A DNA stretch of 64,000 nt from Brachypterus glaber (taxonomy: Eukaryota > Arthropoda > Insecta > Coleoptera > Kateretidae). The notes below the pieces were generated by a model. It was not told where the DNA came from. It saw nothing but the letters and a program-made list of their open reading frames with translations, and made no database searches. Made by a program: the position numbers and the translations under genes. Below, one piece after another: positions 31,926-43,876 of the stretch; the stretch's first letter is position 1, and every line of letters begins with the position of its first letter. Where the stretch lies: assembly GCA_958510825.1 (NCBI GenBank), contig OY294049.1:8866001-8930000 (forward strand), read 5' to 3'.

Positions 31926-32445
31926 AATCGTTTAACCAACGCCAATAGAATGTTAATGAATACATGTTTCAGTAAAAGGGAAGTGAGTAAAAGGACAAAA
32001 GTAAAAATATACAAAAGTGTGATAGCTCCTATTATCATGTTGGAGTGTGAATCATGGGTTCTCACTGAAGAAGTTCTCACTGTGAAATGAAGGTTTTAAG
32101 AAAAATAGAGAGTGTAGTGAGACTGAACAAAATTAGAAGTGATGAAATAAGAAGACTAGAGATAAAAAGTATCATAGAAAAAATTTAAACTCAACAACTT
32201 AGATGGTTCAGACATATGTATAACAAGAATGGAAGTGACAGACAGACAGAAAAGTCAAAATAGTATGGGAGTAGATGAAAAGAACGCTAGAGGTACACCG
32301 AGAAAAACTTGGAACGGAGGAATTGAGAACCTACTGAGTAAAAAAAGGACACAAGCTAAGAAGTTAGCAAAGGATAGAAAAGGATGGAGAAAAATTAACG
32401 CATCGCCACCTATTCTACAAGAAGTTACGTGATAAGTAAGTAAGT
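31920..32445 (+). pseudogene. Broken 3' end of a second non-LTR retrotransposon
   Basis: Pieces of the C-terminal region of an endonuclease/reverse transcriptase polyprotein appear in changing frames: IYKSVIAPIIMLECESWVLT, then VVRLNKIRSDEIRR, QLRWFRHM, then PRKTWNGGIENLLSK and WRKINASPPILQEVT. At least two frameshifts and one in-frame TAA (about 32188) break it. The polymerase core is absent. Ends with GATAAGTAAGTAAG, a short AAGT tail. On the plus strand in the intron between the two PDZ2 exons. Confidence 0.85.
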
Positions 32446-32765
32446 TTAACAGTGTAGGAAGGTTTTGGTGACCTAATTAATCTAATTAATTATGTTTTAG
32501 GAGCCCCGGAGCTCAGGTGCATTATACATACTATGCAAATGCATTGCAAAACTAAAACATTTATAATTGGGCAACCATTTGAATTCTAACTTAATGGAGA
32601 TTATACTCCTTAACTCTGAACAACAAGAACAATAGGTACTAGTAAACTATCGCCAATTAAAAGAAAATGTTATAATACATGGTGGCCCATAAGTCACTTT
32701 ACCATTTAATAACTGAATAACTTTTTTGTTTGTCAATAGTTTTTATTTATTTCTTTTACAATATA
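32446..32765. other. AT-rich intron
   Basis: Nothing recognised. Confidence 0.35.
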
Positions 32766-33420
32766 CCGGGTGACACAGATCCAATGTACGCACCCTTAAC
32801 TTCTGTATTTGTAAAGATACAATTTTGAAATTTGGTACCTATGACATGTAAAACAATATTTTGCTGCTCACAACTTTCAGATTTTTAGTGCGAAATCTAA
32901 ATGCCTTACATTTTTGGAATCGGTACACTTTTCTGAAAACATTGATACTACATAAGTGACATTTCAAATGTCAAATTTTATTTTTATTTCGTTTTATTTT
33001 TTACAATTTTAATTTTTAATTGAAAATTAAAATTGGAATTATTCGACTTGTATAAAAAGTAATCACATGAATCGTTTTCATATTTCTGCGCTTTTAAATG
33101 GTACCATGGTACCATGGGTGTACATGGGTACCAAATTAAAGAATCGCTTAAAACCTCCTAATTTAAAGAATTATACAAGAGAAAATTATTTTTTTAACAT
33201 TTCCGGTGTCCATTAGAGTTTATTAAAGATGTCATGGCGCATCTAATTAAATAAAATTAAAATAAAATTTGACATTTAAAATGTCACTTATGTAGTATCA
33301 ATGTTTTCAGAAAAGTGTACAGATTCCAAAAATGTAAGCCATTTAGATGTGAAAGTTGTGAGCACTTCCGGTACAACCGGAAGTAACAAAATGTTGTTTT
33401 ATATGTAAAAGTTGGGGTTC
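32766..33420. mobile_element. Fold-back element (CCGGGTGACACAGATCC end)
   Basis: Arms at about 32930-33010 (TACACTTTTCTGAAAACATT, GATACTACATAAGTGACATT) and 33255-33345 pair closely. The centre has GGTACCATGGTACCATGGG. Outer boundaries are approximate. Confidence 0.7.
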
Positions 33421-33821
33421 CTTAAGTACCGTTGTAAAGCCATTTTTTCATGTAAAAGGGTAATTTTTTTTGTTGAATATTCCCTTATTATTGAAAAATA
33501 ATTTCCCTTCCTAAAATCGCCTGATTTCAACGTTTTTATATTTAAATAATAATAAAAAGGCTTAACATGTTTAGTCTCTCAAAAAACTGCCGGGCGAGAC
33601 CACTAAATATTTTTATAAAAATATGAAAAAAATTGAGGGTTTTTTTACCTAAATGAACATTTTTTAGGGGTGAGACCCTAAAAAAATACATTTTTTAATT
33701 TTGACTGGGCACTCTAATGACTACATCCGCTAAATAAATAATTCTCATATTTTTAAATTTAAATTTAAATTCCTTTCAAGAATCATAAGTAAAGATAAAT
33801 TTTCTTTTTTAGTGTACTTAC
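33421..33821. other. Intron next to the PDZ2 exon
   Basis: Nothing recognised beyond A/T runs. Confidence 0.35.
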
Positions 33822-34041
33822 CCTTTTCGCATACATATCCAGCAACTGTAATCCCTAATCCTAGATCGTCCTTTTTTAGCTCTGTAGTAATAGTTTCGGT
33901 TTCTGGAAGCTTTGGCTCATGCAAAGCCATGTCAAGAGGTAACATTTTCTGTACCTTAGCGGAAATGTCTATCATTGGCGGAGATGGGACGACTCCGATT
34001 GGAAGAGGGTCTTTAACTACGTCTACCATTCCAGAAATGGG
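33822..34041 (-). CDS. Patj: Patj exon: linker and start of PDZ2 (GLGI loop)
   Basis: 220 bases, 73 codons plus one base, visible residues 111-183. Acceptor CTTGGTTTTCAG, donor AAGG|GTAAGT, leaving phase 1. A proline- and methionine-rich linker (about 50 residues) leads into TELKKDDLGLGITVAGYVC, the first strand, carboxylate-binding loop and second strand of a PDZ domain. GLGITVAGYVCEKE is a Patj signature. The codon split across the intron encodes Glu, giving CEKEE on joining to the next exon. Confidence 0.93.
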
Positions 34042-34252
34042 CTGAAAACCAAGAAAAATATCTATTTATAATAATAGCCTTCTTTTTAAATTGTTTGTAC
34101 CGCTATGGAAGATAGCAGGTACAGCTTCAATTACCTGAATTCGAGGTTATACCAGAAGTTAATGTGGCTCAGTAATTTTAATAAAAAATTAAATAAAAAT
34201 TTAATTTCTGTGTTAATATTTAGGTTTTTACTTAAAATTTTAGATGCAAACA

Positions 34253-34600
34253 AGCCGTGAAGATATGTAATGCTACGCATTCCATTATATACTATTCACA
34301 GTAAATGGTATATTGCATTTTCTCAAATAATATAAAAAATGAAAAAAAATTTTTTTTGGGAGAATTATTTTCAAAAACAATAGGGAACTTGCCCTCATAA
34401 AACTTGATTATTCCTAAATGTTTCGATTTGATCACATAATTCGTACTTAAGTTATCGTGTCCACAAAAATCGTGACATCAGACTGACAGACGGACGAACA
34501 GACGGATGGACAGACTGACGGACAGACGGACATTTGTTTGGGAAATTCCAAACTACCGTATAATACTAGAGCTTACGAGCTGTGAATAGTAAAATAATCT
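34253..34600 (+). repeat. Dispersed repeat, CCGTGAAGATATGTAATGC start
   Basis: AAGCCGTGAAGATATGTAAT, CGCATTCCATTATATACTAT, TCACAGTAAATGGTATATTG at the left; CCCTCATAAAACTTGATTAT, GACAGACGGACGAACAGACG and AACTACCGTATAATACTAGA at the right. Close relatives are at 49553-49915 and in 57566-57832. Confidence 0.75.
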
Positions 34601-34640
34601 TTCGTGTCAATTAATTTAAAATTTTGCCGAAGGCGCGTAT

Positions 34641-35915
34641 ACAGGGTTATTGTTTTAAAAGGTACAGCACTTCTAAACTTTTAAACGGCAAAAGATGTGA
34701 CCTAAAATTTGTAATTTTAAATTAAAATAGTCTATAAAATTATTATAGAATTTAAAATACTTAAAATAGGTACTTAAAGTAGCAGATTTCTATTACTTCA
34801 GATAAAAAAAAGGGCTGGGTAAAAAATAACCCCAAAAAATCAAAAAAAAAATAAAAAATGTTTTTTATTATTCTCTTTATACGATAAAGTATAAAACATG
34901 GTTAAAAATAAAGTTAAATTATGATTTATAACTAATAGAGTTTTGAACTCCATTAATTAAAATATTCGTCTTTAGAAAATATCCATTAAAGTATAATTAA
35001 AAAATAATTATAATGAAGGAAATAAGCATTAAACTTTAATTTAAAAATTGCCATAAATCACACTACTTTTATGAAATAAACTATTGTTTTGTGCTAATTT
35101 ACTCTGTTTTTCATATAATATGAAACTTTACTTAAAAACATTAAAAAAAAATTCAACGTAGTAGATTTTGATTGCAATGCCTTTTAAAATGTCTAACTTT
35201 TCGATGTAATAATAATAACATTGTTTTATTGTTGCGATTTTTTTATCATTTATAATAATTTATAACTTGAAAGCATATTTACACTTTAGAGATTAGCGCC
35301 AACTTGTCAAAGTTTTCTTTTAAAATACACCATAAAATTAAAAAAAAAAAATCCATTCTTTGCCTTAAATATCAGCTAGGGCGTAGGGTACTTTATATAG
35401 CATACATAAAAAATTCGAAAAACCAAAATGCTTGGGGTGCCATTTTGTTTTAATTTTTAATCAATTTTTGACCCTTCAAGGTCAAGTCGAGCCTATTAAA
35501 CGTGCAGTGTCTTTCATAAAATTCAATTGAGGGTTGATTGGGACCCTTTTGATCTTAAAACGGCGCAAAAGTTTGTAATATTTAGCTGGCACCTTAGTGT
35601 ATATCCCTCGGTATACTCTCGATAAAGATGCGCATTTTCTTAAGGATATTACACACAAATAAATTAATAAGCTTAATGATCATTCTATGAAATGCTTATT
35701 GGAATCCTTTCATAAATTTCGAATGCTTGATTTACTTGGAAATGCAATCGTTGTCAATTCAGAGGTAATTTCCCCCGAGAAGCGTTGAGATAGACCGGCT
35801 ATTTTATACAAAGACCGGGAAATTGATCTCCTTTGATTTTGCCAGTTCATATTTCTATAGATTGGAAATCTAAAGTAGTCAAAAATCATACACAGAAAAA
35901 ATGTATTATAATATA
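34641..35915. other. AT-rich intron with one ACAGGGTT end
   Basis: ACAGGGTTATTGTTTTAAAA, then GGTACAGCACTTCTAAAC at 34641, resembles the left end of the element at 39553, but no matching right end was found. The rest is AT-rich and unrecognised. Confidence 0.4.
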
Positions 35916-36063
35916 TTATCCGTGCCTGAATTAGACTGCAGTGATTTATACTAAAACGTATTATGCTGCTCTCGTATAAGGGATTCCCCTCAGACGAAGT
36001 TACGCGAACCGCAACCGAACTGGTATGATCTTCACCTGCAGTCTAATTCAGACACGGATAATA
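35916..36063. mobile_element. MITE copy 2 (TTATCCGTGCCTGAATTAGA end)
   Basis: Left TTATCCGTGCCTGAATTAGA, then CTGCAGTGA; right CTGCAGTCTAATTCAGACAC, then GGATAA. The most complete of three copies (others 19771-19939 and 38091-38220), with inverted ends of about 25 bases. Confidence 0.85.
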
Positions 36064-36084
36064 AAGTGATACTTCTGCTGAGTA

Positions 36085-37130
36085 ATTCCAAGACAGACCA
36101 ACTCAGCCATTTCCCTGAATTCTTTATTTTTGAGTAATATTTTGCCTATTATAGGCAAAATATTATAATACATAGATACTATCTCTGTATGATTTAGGAA
36201 TTAATTTTAAACCTTTAAAAATTCAAACATTACTTTTTTTGTGTAATAAAACAAAATGATATCAAAAGTACGAAACAAGTGTTTTGTTTAAATGTTCTGA
36301 CCCTCAACAAACAAATCCAGTTAGTCTGTCCAATAAAAAAAAATAAAATTTCGGTTTCTTACGTAATAAAACTTTTCTAACAAAAAATAAATACGTAAAT
36401 TTGACTCACTAACTGGTTTCTTTGTGCAGGGTCACATATAGTGTTTTAAAGTTGCACAAATGTATCCCATTAGTAACTTATAGTTAAGTATTTATATCAC
36501 TTGATATCAAATTTGGACTATAAAATATTAAAATGTCCCTGTTCTGTGCATTTTAAATGTTCTTTTTGGCTACAGGATTTTTTTTGTTTAAACAATCAGA
36601 ACAAAAGTTACAGAGCGTTAAAGTTGATGAAATAGGTATAATTTTCAAAAAAATATTAGTATTTCATTTGTTTTCAAGTACCTGAAAAATGTTTGCAAAA
36701 TTTTTAACTTTTGCAAATTTTCAACGCTTTATAACTTTTTTTCTGTTTGTTTAAACAAAAAAAATATTTACATAAATTATAGAGAATTGAATAAGAAACA
36801 AATATCATGCAAATTTGGATTTAAGCTTTCCAAACGAACCCCTTTTGATAACAAAAAATAACAGAGCGTGCATATCACCGCAAGGTGGGGCCCTTTCACA
36901 CGACCGTTCAAATGAACTAATATATTATACCTTCATTTCAATAGAGCACTGACAAGTGTTTTAGGTGATATTTCGAAAATTTCAAAACCGGATATCTCCA
37001 AGACTACAACAGGTAAAGGTTTAAAACTTATTCCTAAATTATACAGAGATAGTATCTATGTGTTAGCCAAATATTACTCAAAAATAAAGAATTCAGGGAA
37101 ATGGCCGAGTTGGTCTGTCTTTTCCTGCTA
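36085..37130. mobile_element. 1.05-kb fold-back element
   Basis: The left arm (about 36085-36225: AGACAGACCAACTC, CCATTTCCCTGAATTCTTTA, GAGATAGTATC on the complement) pairs with 37015-37130. Inner arms around TTTGTTTAAACAATCAGAAC (36587) and CTGTTTGTTTAAACAAAAAA (36740) also pair. No coding frame. Confidence 0.75.
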
Positions 37131-37210
37131 TGAAATCTAAAGGTATTATAGTTTACTCATTATTGAGTAATAATGCTATGCTGTTCAATAAAATCATTTT
37201 TTCTATTTTG

Positions 37211-37625
37211 CGACTCTTATAAGCTCATAATCACACGCATTTTGCGTGTTCTTATAGGCCCATAAGAGGTCTCTACTTTTTTTTCTGTTGGATTGTCAAC
37301 ATACAAAAGCATATCTCTTGAAGTTTTGCGTGCAAATGTCAATGTCGATTTAAAGTTTAATTTTTTACAAAATTTTGTGTTTAGGTTATTTTTTACCGTG
37401 TTAAAATTGTGAACTGGTTAATGGCAGTGAAAAAAGAAGAGATGACTGTAAAATATATCAATTCTTAGAATTTTAAACATAGTGTAAACTCTAATGCCAA
37501 TCCAATACAAACATCCCTAAATCAGTCATCAATTTAAATGTAAGTTTTTTAAATTTTAGAGCAAAATAGAAAAAATTGTATAAAGCACTCGTTTCATAAC
37601 ACGTTTTTAGAGCACTAGTACTTTA
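37211..37625 (+). mobile_element. 415-bp repeat, copy 1
   Basis: From CTTATAAGCTCATAATCACA (with a CACACGCA-TTTTGCGTGT hairpin) to TTTAGAGCACTAGTACTTTA. Copy 2 at 46440-46868 is inverted, about 85-90 percent similar by eye. Confidence 0.82.
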
Positions 37626-38090
37626 GAAAACTCGCCGCAAGCGGCTCGTCAAAACTACCCCTTATTTTATGCACTATTATATTAATAGTCAAATTTTTGT
37701 GGTAACGCCGGTTAACCAGTATGTTACTCTTTCTCTGTTTAATTGATGAGTTTAAAAGAGAGAGAAATACATATTCCCCTAACTTGGTTAGTAACTGCTG
37801 CTCCACAAAAAATCGGCAAATAATTAATCATCAAATCATATAAATTTATTTATATCTATATATAATATACTTAGATTTTACATTTATTTAAAAATAACTA
37901 TTGATAAAAAAATATACTGACGTTTGAAGCGCTTAAGTAGTAGGTTAAAAGCTTTCTTAACATGCTACATGTAGTATTCATGTATATACACAATGAATAC
38001 CGGTATACCGTCTTCCGGGCATATATTGAACGCTAGTCACTTTTAATTTAATTAATCGCAAAAAGGGGTCAAGTGACATCCATAATTTGT
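37626..38090. other. AT-rich intron
   Basis: Nothing recognised. Confidence 0.35.
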
Positions 38091-38220
38091 CTAAAATAGA
38101 ACGCAGTGACTAATAACAAAAACTGCTGCTGCTGCTCTCGTATAAGGGATTCCCCTTAGACTGCTTTTCAGAACACTTTCGCAAATGAGTCACTGCAGTC
38201 TATTTCAGACACGGATAATA
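38091..38220. mobile_element. MITE copy 3, with internal deletion
   Basis: AAATAGAACGCAGTGACT to AGTCACTGCAGTCTATTTCA, then GACACGGATAATA. Interior shorter than the other copies. Confidence 0.8.
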
Positions 38221-39310
38221 GGGTTAACATAAACGTAGACCCGCAAATCGTTCGTAGCCCTTGAGTTAGAGGGAACAGGTTGAGAGTATTATTAAGGTCA
38301 ATTATTTTAAGTTTTTTTAGTTTTTGGATTTTACCGGAGGTGCACCTAGGCGTGCGAAAGGCGAGGCGAAAGGGCTGTGGCTTACCATATTTTTGCCCAA
38401 AATTTTTTTCATTGTAAATTTTTTGCATTCTTTTTACAAATTATGGATTCTTTGAGTAAAAATGCATGAAAAATATTTAATACCATTAAAAAAACTATTT
38501 TCGATAAAAATGCATTTAAAAAAAATTACAGGACATTAAAAATATTGAAAAAGTCGATAACTCATTTAATATTTATTTTTGGGCCAGGGTAAAGTAAACT
38601 TTTTTCTTAGTTTTTATTGTGGAATTACCCTGCAGTGTTAATTTATTTTATTAGTGCTTTTTTGGGCCCTATGGGACGTATCTAAGACCTAAAAATCTAG
38701 ATCCTTAAAACATTAAACCTTTAAAAAATTCGAAAAAAGTTAAAAGAAAAATCCGATTAACGTAACTTTTTTAGGAAAAATTACTTTTATTATAAGAATC
38801 AATTCTACCAATTTTACAAGTAATCCCACCAAAAACAAAAAAGGTATGGGGGTTAAAGTTTTTTAAAAAAATCGAAAAAAAACTGAAATAAATTTCCGAT
38901 TAACGTAACTTTTTTAGGAAAAATTACCTTTATTATAAAGATTAATTTTACCAATGTTGAAAGAAATCCCCTCAAAAACAACAAATTTATGGGGGGTTAA
39001 ACTTTTTAAAAAAATAAAAAAAAACTATAGTTTTAATTTTTTTTTTTTTTTTTTAATTTTTTTTCAAAAACTTCTCGTTTTTTGCAAAAAAATTAAACAA
39101 AAATTTTTGACAAATTTTGATTTTTTTTTATCTTTTATTTTTCAAAAATTATTCTTTTTTCACAAAAAAGGTTCTTTTTTTTTAATGTAATTTTTTTAAT
39201 TTTTTTTTTTATTTTTTTTAAGTATTTGGGAAATTGCAATACCATTTTCTGTGAATAATATATAATGGAATGCCATTACATATCTTCACGGCTTGTTTAT
39301 TTAATTTATG
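38221..39310. repeat. Degraded repeats: tandem TTACTTTTATTATAA block and a hairpin arm
   Basis: 38720-39010 repeats GATTAACGTAACTTTTTTAG, then GAAAAATTACCTTTATTATA, twice. 39234-39302 is a reverse-oriented CCGTGAAGATATGTAATGG arm. A low-complexity T tract lies at 39025-39230. No gene. Confidence 0.5.
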
Positions 39311-39552
39311 TGAGTTGACAGGTCGTTCGAAAGCTTTTTTAGGTAACATTAGGGAAGCTTAAAAACAGTTTATAAATGGATTTGGATAACCGAAAAATAT
39401 CCAGCTTTTAGGCTTAAAAAGAAATGTTTTATCAAAAAAATATATATAAATATATAGTTGGAGCAGCAATGCAAGGGGTTATTTTTAATTTCTTGTGCGT
39501 TTACAGTTTTTCATTTTTATGTAGGTAACTGTTAAAATAATCTCGTATATCT

Positions 39553-40048
39553 ACAGGGTTGTTCTTTTAAATGGTACGCCCCCGTAACGTTTGAACGGGA
39601 TGGGACATAAACTTTAAATTTAAAATATTTATATTACACAACAAAAACTATCATTTGTCATATTTTTCAATTATTTATTCGGTAAGGCGGCGCCAGGGGG
39701 CATTGGGTGACGACATTTTAAATGGCACCCCAAGTCTTGTGATAAGTCATTTAAAAGAGCTTAAAATTCTCTATTTAACCATGTAACTAACACCAATATT
39801 AAAAAATAAATAGTTACACAGTTAAATAGAGAATTTTAGCTCTTTAAAATGACGTATCACAAGACCTAGGATGCCATTTAAAATATTGTCCCCCATTGAC
39901 CCCCTGGTGCCGCCTTACCGAATAAAAAATAAAAAAATATGGCAAAGGATAGTTTTTATTGTGTGATATACATTTTAAAAAGTTGTGGTTTTTATCTCAT
40001 TCCTTTGAAAAGTTACGGGGGGTGTACCATTTAAAAGAATAGCCCTGT
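39553..40048. mobile_element. Fold-back element, ACAGGGTTGTTC ends
   Basis: Left ACAGGGTTGTTCTTTTAAAT then GGTAC pairs with the right end (reverse complement ACAGGGCTATTCTTTTAAAT then GGTAC). Arms extend nearly to the centre through GGTAAGGCGGCGCCAGGGGG and GAGAATTTTAGCTCTT. About 496 bp. Confidence 0.88.
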
Positions 40049-40080
40049 ATAGATTTATATAGAATCTTTTATGTAGGTAG

Positions 40081-40276
40081 AGCTGGTACAATATCTTATA
40101 GCACTTTAGCCTTGAATGTGTATTAACATAACTTCACCCTGCCCCATCTTAAAGACATTTTTTTATCGAAATTTATAGGCAATGGAACTAAATTTCAGTA
40201 ATAATTAAGATGGGGCAGGGTGGAGTTATGTTAACACGCACACAAGGCTAAATAGCCAGGAAATATTGTATCAGCT
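40081..40276. mobile_element. 196-bp hairpin MITE
   Basis: AGCTGGTACAATATCTTATA...GCCTTG at the left pairs with CAAGGCTAAATAGC...AATATTGTATCAGCT. Inner CACCCTGCCCCATCTTAA / TTAAGATGGGGCAGGGTGG is a second perfect stretch. Confidence 0.85.
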
Positions 40277-40355
40277 CTAATACCTACATAGAAAAGCAAA
40301 TAATTTTCTTAAATTGAGCATGCTCATATTTTCAAATAATTTCCTCAAATTATTT

Positions 40356-41351
40356 CCCGGGAAAAAAATTCATGCATGAACATACAAAATTCGACCATGC
40401 ATGGATTTTGACCCTCATGATCAGGTATGAGCAGGTATGATCATGTATGGTCAGGTATGATCATACCGGGTCAATATTCATGCATGGTCAAAATTCAGAC
40501 ATAATCATGCATAATTCTACCTAATTTAATATGATTATGCATAATTATTTATAATTATGTCTAATTTTACATCAATTATGCATAGTTATACTTAATTTGA
40601 TGCAAAACTATGCATAATCATCAGTAGCCGGCGTATTTCCAGTTGTAGTCCAGTCTTCAGGTCAATAAAAGAGGCTTTACCTGGAAATAATTCAGGGAGT
40701 TTTGATTTTTGGTTTCTTGGGTAGGGTTAATGGCCGCAAATAAAAAACAACTTTGAACTCGATTTGGAACTGTCATTTTTTTAACGTGTTTTTCACAAAA
40801 AAACGTTTTTTTTTTTAATATCTCTTAAACGTTATACTATACGTTTTTAGATTTTTAATGTTTTTTTCGAAAAACCAAAAATTTTTATCGTCGGTTAGGC
40901 ATGCCCCTTAGAACATTTTGGGTGAAAATTAAAAAAATCTATCTGGCACTTTCTTTTTAATTTACGTAAAATTATTTTTTGCGGCCTTACCCAATAAACC
41001 AAAAATCTAAACTCCCTGAATTATTTTCAGGTAAAGCCTCTTTTATTAACTTGAAGACTGGACTATAACTAGAAATAAGCCGGGTACAGATAATCATACA
41101 AAAACTTTGTCATGCATGGTGCGCCTTCGCCAAAATTTAAAATGTTATGCATGATCATACATAATTAGGCATAGGTCTATGTATACCCATACATAATTAT
41201 GCATGATCATACCGGGTCAAAATTCATGCATGGTCAAAATTCATACATGATTATGCATAATCATGTAAAATTCTACCTAATTTTTGGTAAAATTAGGTAG
41301 GTATAATTATGCATAATGATGCATGTTCATACATAAACTTTTTTCCCCGGG
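40356..41351. mobile_element. CCCGGGG-family fold-back element with a nested inverted repeat
   Basis: CCCGGGAAAAAAATTCATGC to ACATAAACTTTTTTCCCCGG(G). TT flanks both ends. The nested element (about 40626-41092) has arms of about 115 bases: TATTTCCAGTTGTAGTCCAG, then AGGCTTTACCTGGAAATAAT, with complements near 41010-41090. Ends 28 bases from the donor of the exon at 41379. Confidence 0.8.
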
Positions 41352-41378
41352 TTAATAAATTTTACGATATTTACTCAC

Positions 41379-41549
41379 ATGTAATTGAACGTCGGACTGC
41401 TGACCGGTAAATATGAATGGTGCATTATAAGAGGACGGATTTGTATGTGATAAAGTTTCGATGTAGCCATTTTCGATCAAATGTCGGTCCAGTTCTACAG
41501 GATCACCCAGTATTTTGGTTGGTACAATTGGGGCATGGCATCCAAGGGT
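41379..41549 (-). CDS. Patj: Patj exon: PDZ1-PDZ2 linker
   Basis: 57 codons, visible residues 54-110, phase 0 at both ends. Acceptor TTAATTTTCAG, donor CAT|GTGAGT. The translation contains HAPIVPTKILGDPVELDRHL, the conserved segment that follows the first PDZ in insect Patj proteins as I recall it; the rest (Ser, Asn, Gln and aromatic residues) looks disordered. No enzymatic motif is expected. A CCCGGGG-family fold-back element ends at 41351, only 28 bases beyond this exon's donor, so the donor sits at the edge of a repeat. Confidence 0.88.
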
Positions 41550-41749
41550 CTGAAAATTAATAAATTACATACACAGAAATTATTACTAAAAACAAGCACG
41601 TAACATTCAGATTAAGTGGCTCAAAACTTTGTAAATTCGTAAGCATGCAAGAACTTAAATCAAATTTCTTGCTTGATTGAAGCTGAATGTTTATCTTACT
41701 TAGATCAATAAGCCAATATTAAGAAACTTAATCCTGTCGAAACGATATT

Positions 41750-42660
41750 TTTTTTGAGAAAGGATTACCCTTTTTTAAGTTTTTGGTATTTTTGTGTACA
41801 ATGAACACTTTTCAGCATTTCTGCATGAAAAAATCCTCTCAAGATGGGGTGAGAGTACTGGTATAAATATGTACAACCAGACTTTTTCTATGGTTTACCC
41901 TCGGGTATACCCTTCTCCCCATGCCCATCCCCATGCTGAGGAACCCTTTCTGTGTATTTTTTTTGTAAGTTTATTATTGAAAGATGACTTCTCAGGTCAA
42001 AATACATAAAAAATATACTTTTGTTGTAATACTGTAGGATTAACCGTTTTCGAGAAAGAAAAAGTCCAAACTCATATACAGATACTTCCAAAAATCAATC
42101 CCAAGAAAGCTATGGTCTCCTAAAAATGCACTATTTTTAAAATGTCATAGTAACTTTAGAAACTTTTTATCTTCGTTTTTGATGTAAAATCACCCCGCAT
42201 AATTAAAAGTTTGGTTTTAAACATTTTAGTATTTAATTTTTCGTCCTCAAAACGTGAAATTTCACCTTCAGATAATTTGTTTTCAAAAACGGCTAATCCT
42301 ACAGTATTAGAACAGGAGTATCTTTTTTGTGTATTTTGACCTGAGGAATCATGTTCCAAGAAAACAAAAAAAGTTACACAGAAAAGGTTTGGGACAAAAA
42401 ACTGATAAGGCTCCCCCGTTTCGCACGAGCCTGGTTAAAATAAGTACATAAAAATAACATATGAAGATAGGCCTTATTAGAATTAGTTTACAAGCAAAAC
42501 CTCGTTGCTATATCTCAAAGGGTTCGTGAGTTATTGAATAAAAACAGAATTTTTTAGCCACTTTTAAAGGAGCTTATCTCTCTTGCGACACATTTTTAGA
42601 AGTTTATAAAATAATTTACCCTATTGCTGAATAACCCTCTATACTAATACCACAAAATAG
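41750..42660. mobile_element. Fold-back element related to 16849-17840
   Basis: Shares CGTGAAATTTCACCTTC, AACGGCTAATCCTACAGTAT, CCTGAGGAATCATGTTCCAA and GGCCTTATTAG with the element at 16849. Its outer ends are not preserved, so the borders are approximate. Open frames here are repeat shadows. Confidence 0.7.
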
Positions 42661-43260
42661 TGGTACCCCTATACTTTTTTGTTTGGTAAGTAAATAATAA
42701 TCTAATTTTTAATTTTTAAAGCTTTAAATTAGTTTTTATTAAAGTTAAATATAAAATTACAATTGGAACAATAACTTTAAGCCAACTGTAGGTAACTTTT
42801 CTATGTTTTCACATATTTTTTTTCACTGAATGTTTTGAATTTTTTTCAGCTATTTTCATACTGATCTTTGGATTTTTCGGGTGTAATAAATTTTATCAAA
42901 GGTACTGACTTGATTTTTACAATAAAATAAATTTTACGTTTTAATTTCACTTTTATAAATCTTATTGATATTTATTTTATTGGATCGTGCAAAAAAACGT
43001 AATAAGTATCACGGACATTAAGTGCTTTACCGGTTTAGGATAGTAGTGGAAATTTCGACTTCGTCTCAATCTCCAAAATAATCATTAACCGGTAAAATGC
43101 ACTTACTGCGCTTAAATAACTGTTACGTATCGTCGTATCAGAACAACAAGGTTTGGACTAACATTTTTTCAGGTTTTAACTTTTTTGCATTTTTGAAAGG
43201 GCCTTTTAAATATTGTACAGATACAAAAAAAAAGTCGTACTAGTGTGTAATAAAAAGTTG
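42661..43260. other. Intron with a small fold-back at 42997-43131
   Basis: CGTAATAAGTATCACGGACA, then GTGCTTTACCGGTTTA pairs loosely with TAACCGGTAAAATGCACTTA ... CTGTTACG. The rest is AT-rich. Confidence 0.5.
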
Positions 43261-43597
43261 TATCCAATACATACAGATAATAAGACAATTACCAGCTTTA
43301 TTCTAAATAGATAAACTCAATAATAACCCCCGCGTGGCTTTTACTTTATTGAGTGGATAATTATTTATTTTACCCACTCAACTGTCACTTGTCAAATTAT
43401 TTTCTTGTAAATGTCATTAAAATTTTTAATAAAAATATGAATTCCTAAGCTATTTATTGGATAAAACCTTGTATGGCACTCATGGGTAAAGCGATATTGC
43501 CCTCTCGAAAATTAACCTGCGAGGCGTCAGCCAAGCAGGTTAATTTTCTCATGGGTAATATTTTACTTTACCCACTAGTACCATAAATAACTATTAT
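43261..43597 (-). mobile_element. 336-bp element copy 2, inverted
   Basis: Reverse complement of 20567-20902, more than 90 percent similar by eye. Forms a 337-base inverted pair with copy 3 across a spacer of about 280 bases. Confidence 0.85.
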
Positions 43598-43876
43598 TTA
43601 TTTAGTTAAAATCATGTTGAAGATATTTAGCAACTTAACTATAACAAGGTCAAGAAATTCAATTGTGTTTATACCATTTTAATTTTTATACATAAATTTC
43701 CCGAAAAAAAAAACTCGAAAAAATTCTCATTTAATCAAAATGTTATTTTATAAATACTCGTTTCTTTAAAAAAAATAGGTATCACATATGTCAAAGGCAC
43801 TTTTTAAAGACTGTTCTTACCCCCTTGGCCCCAGAATTATTGTGTATATTTATGAAAATAGCTTAATCTGAATGTA

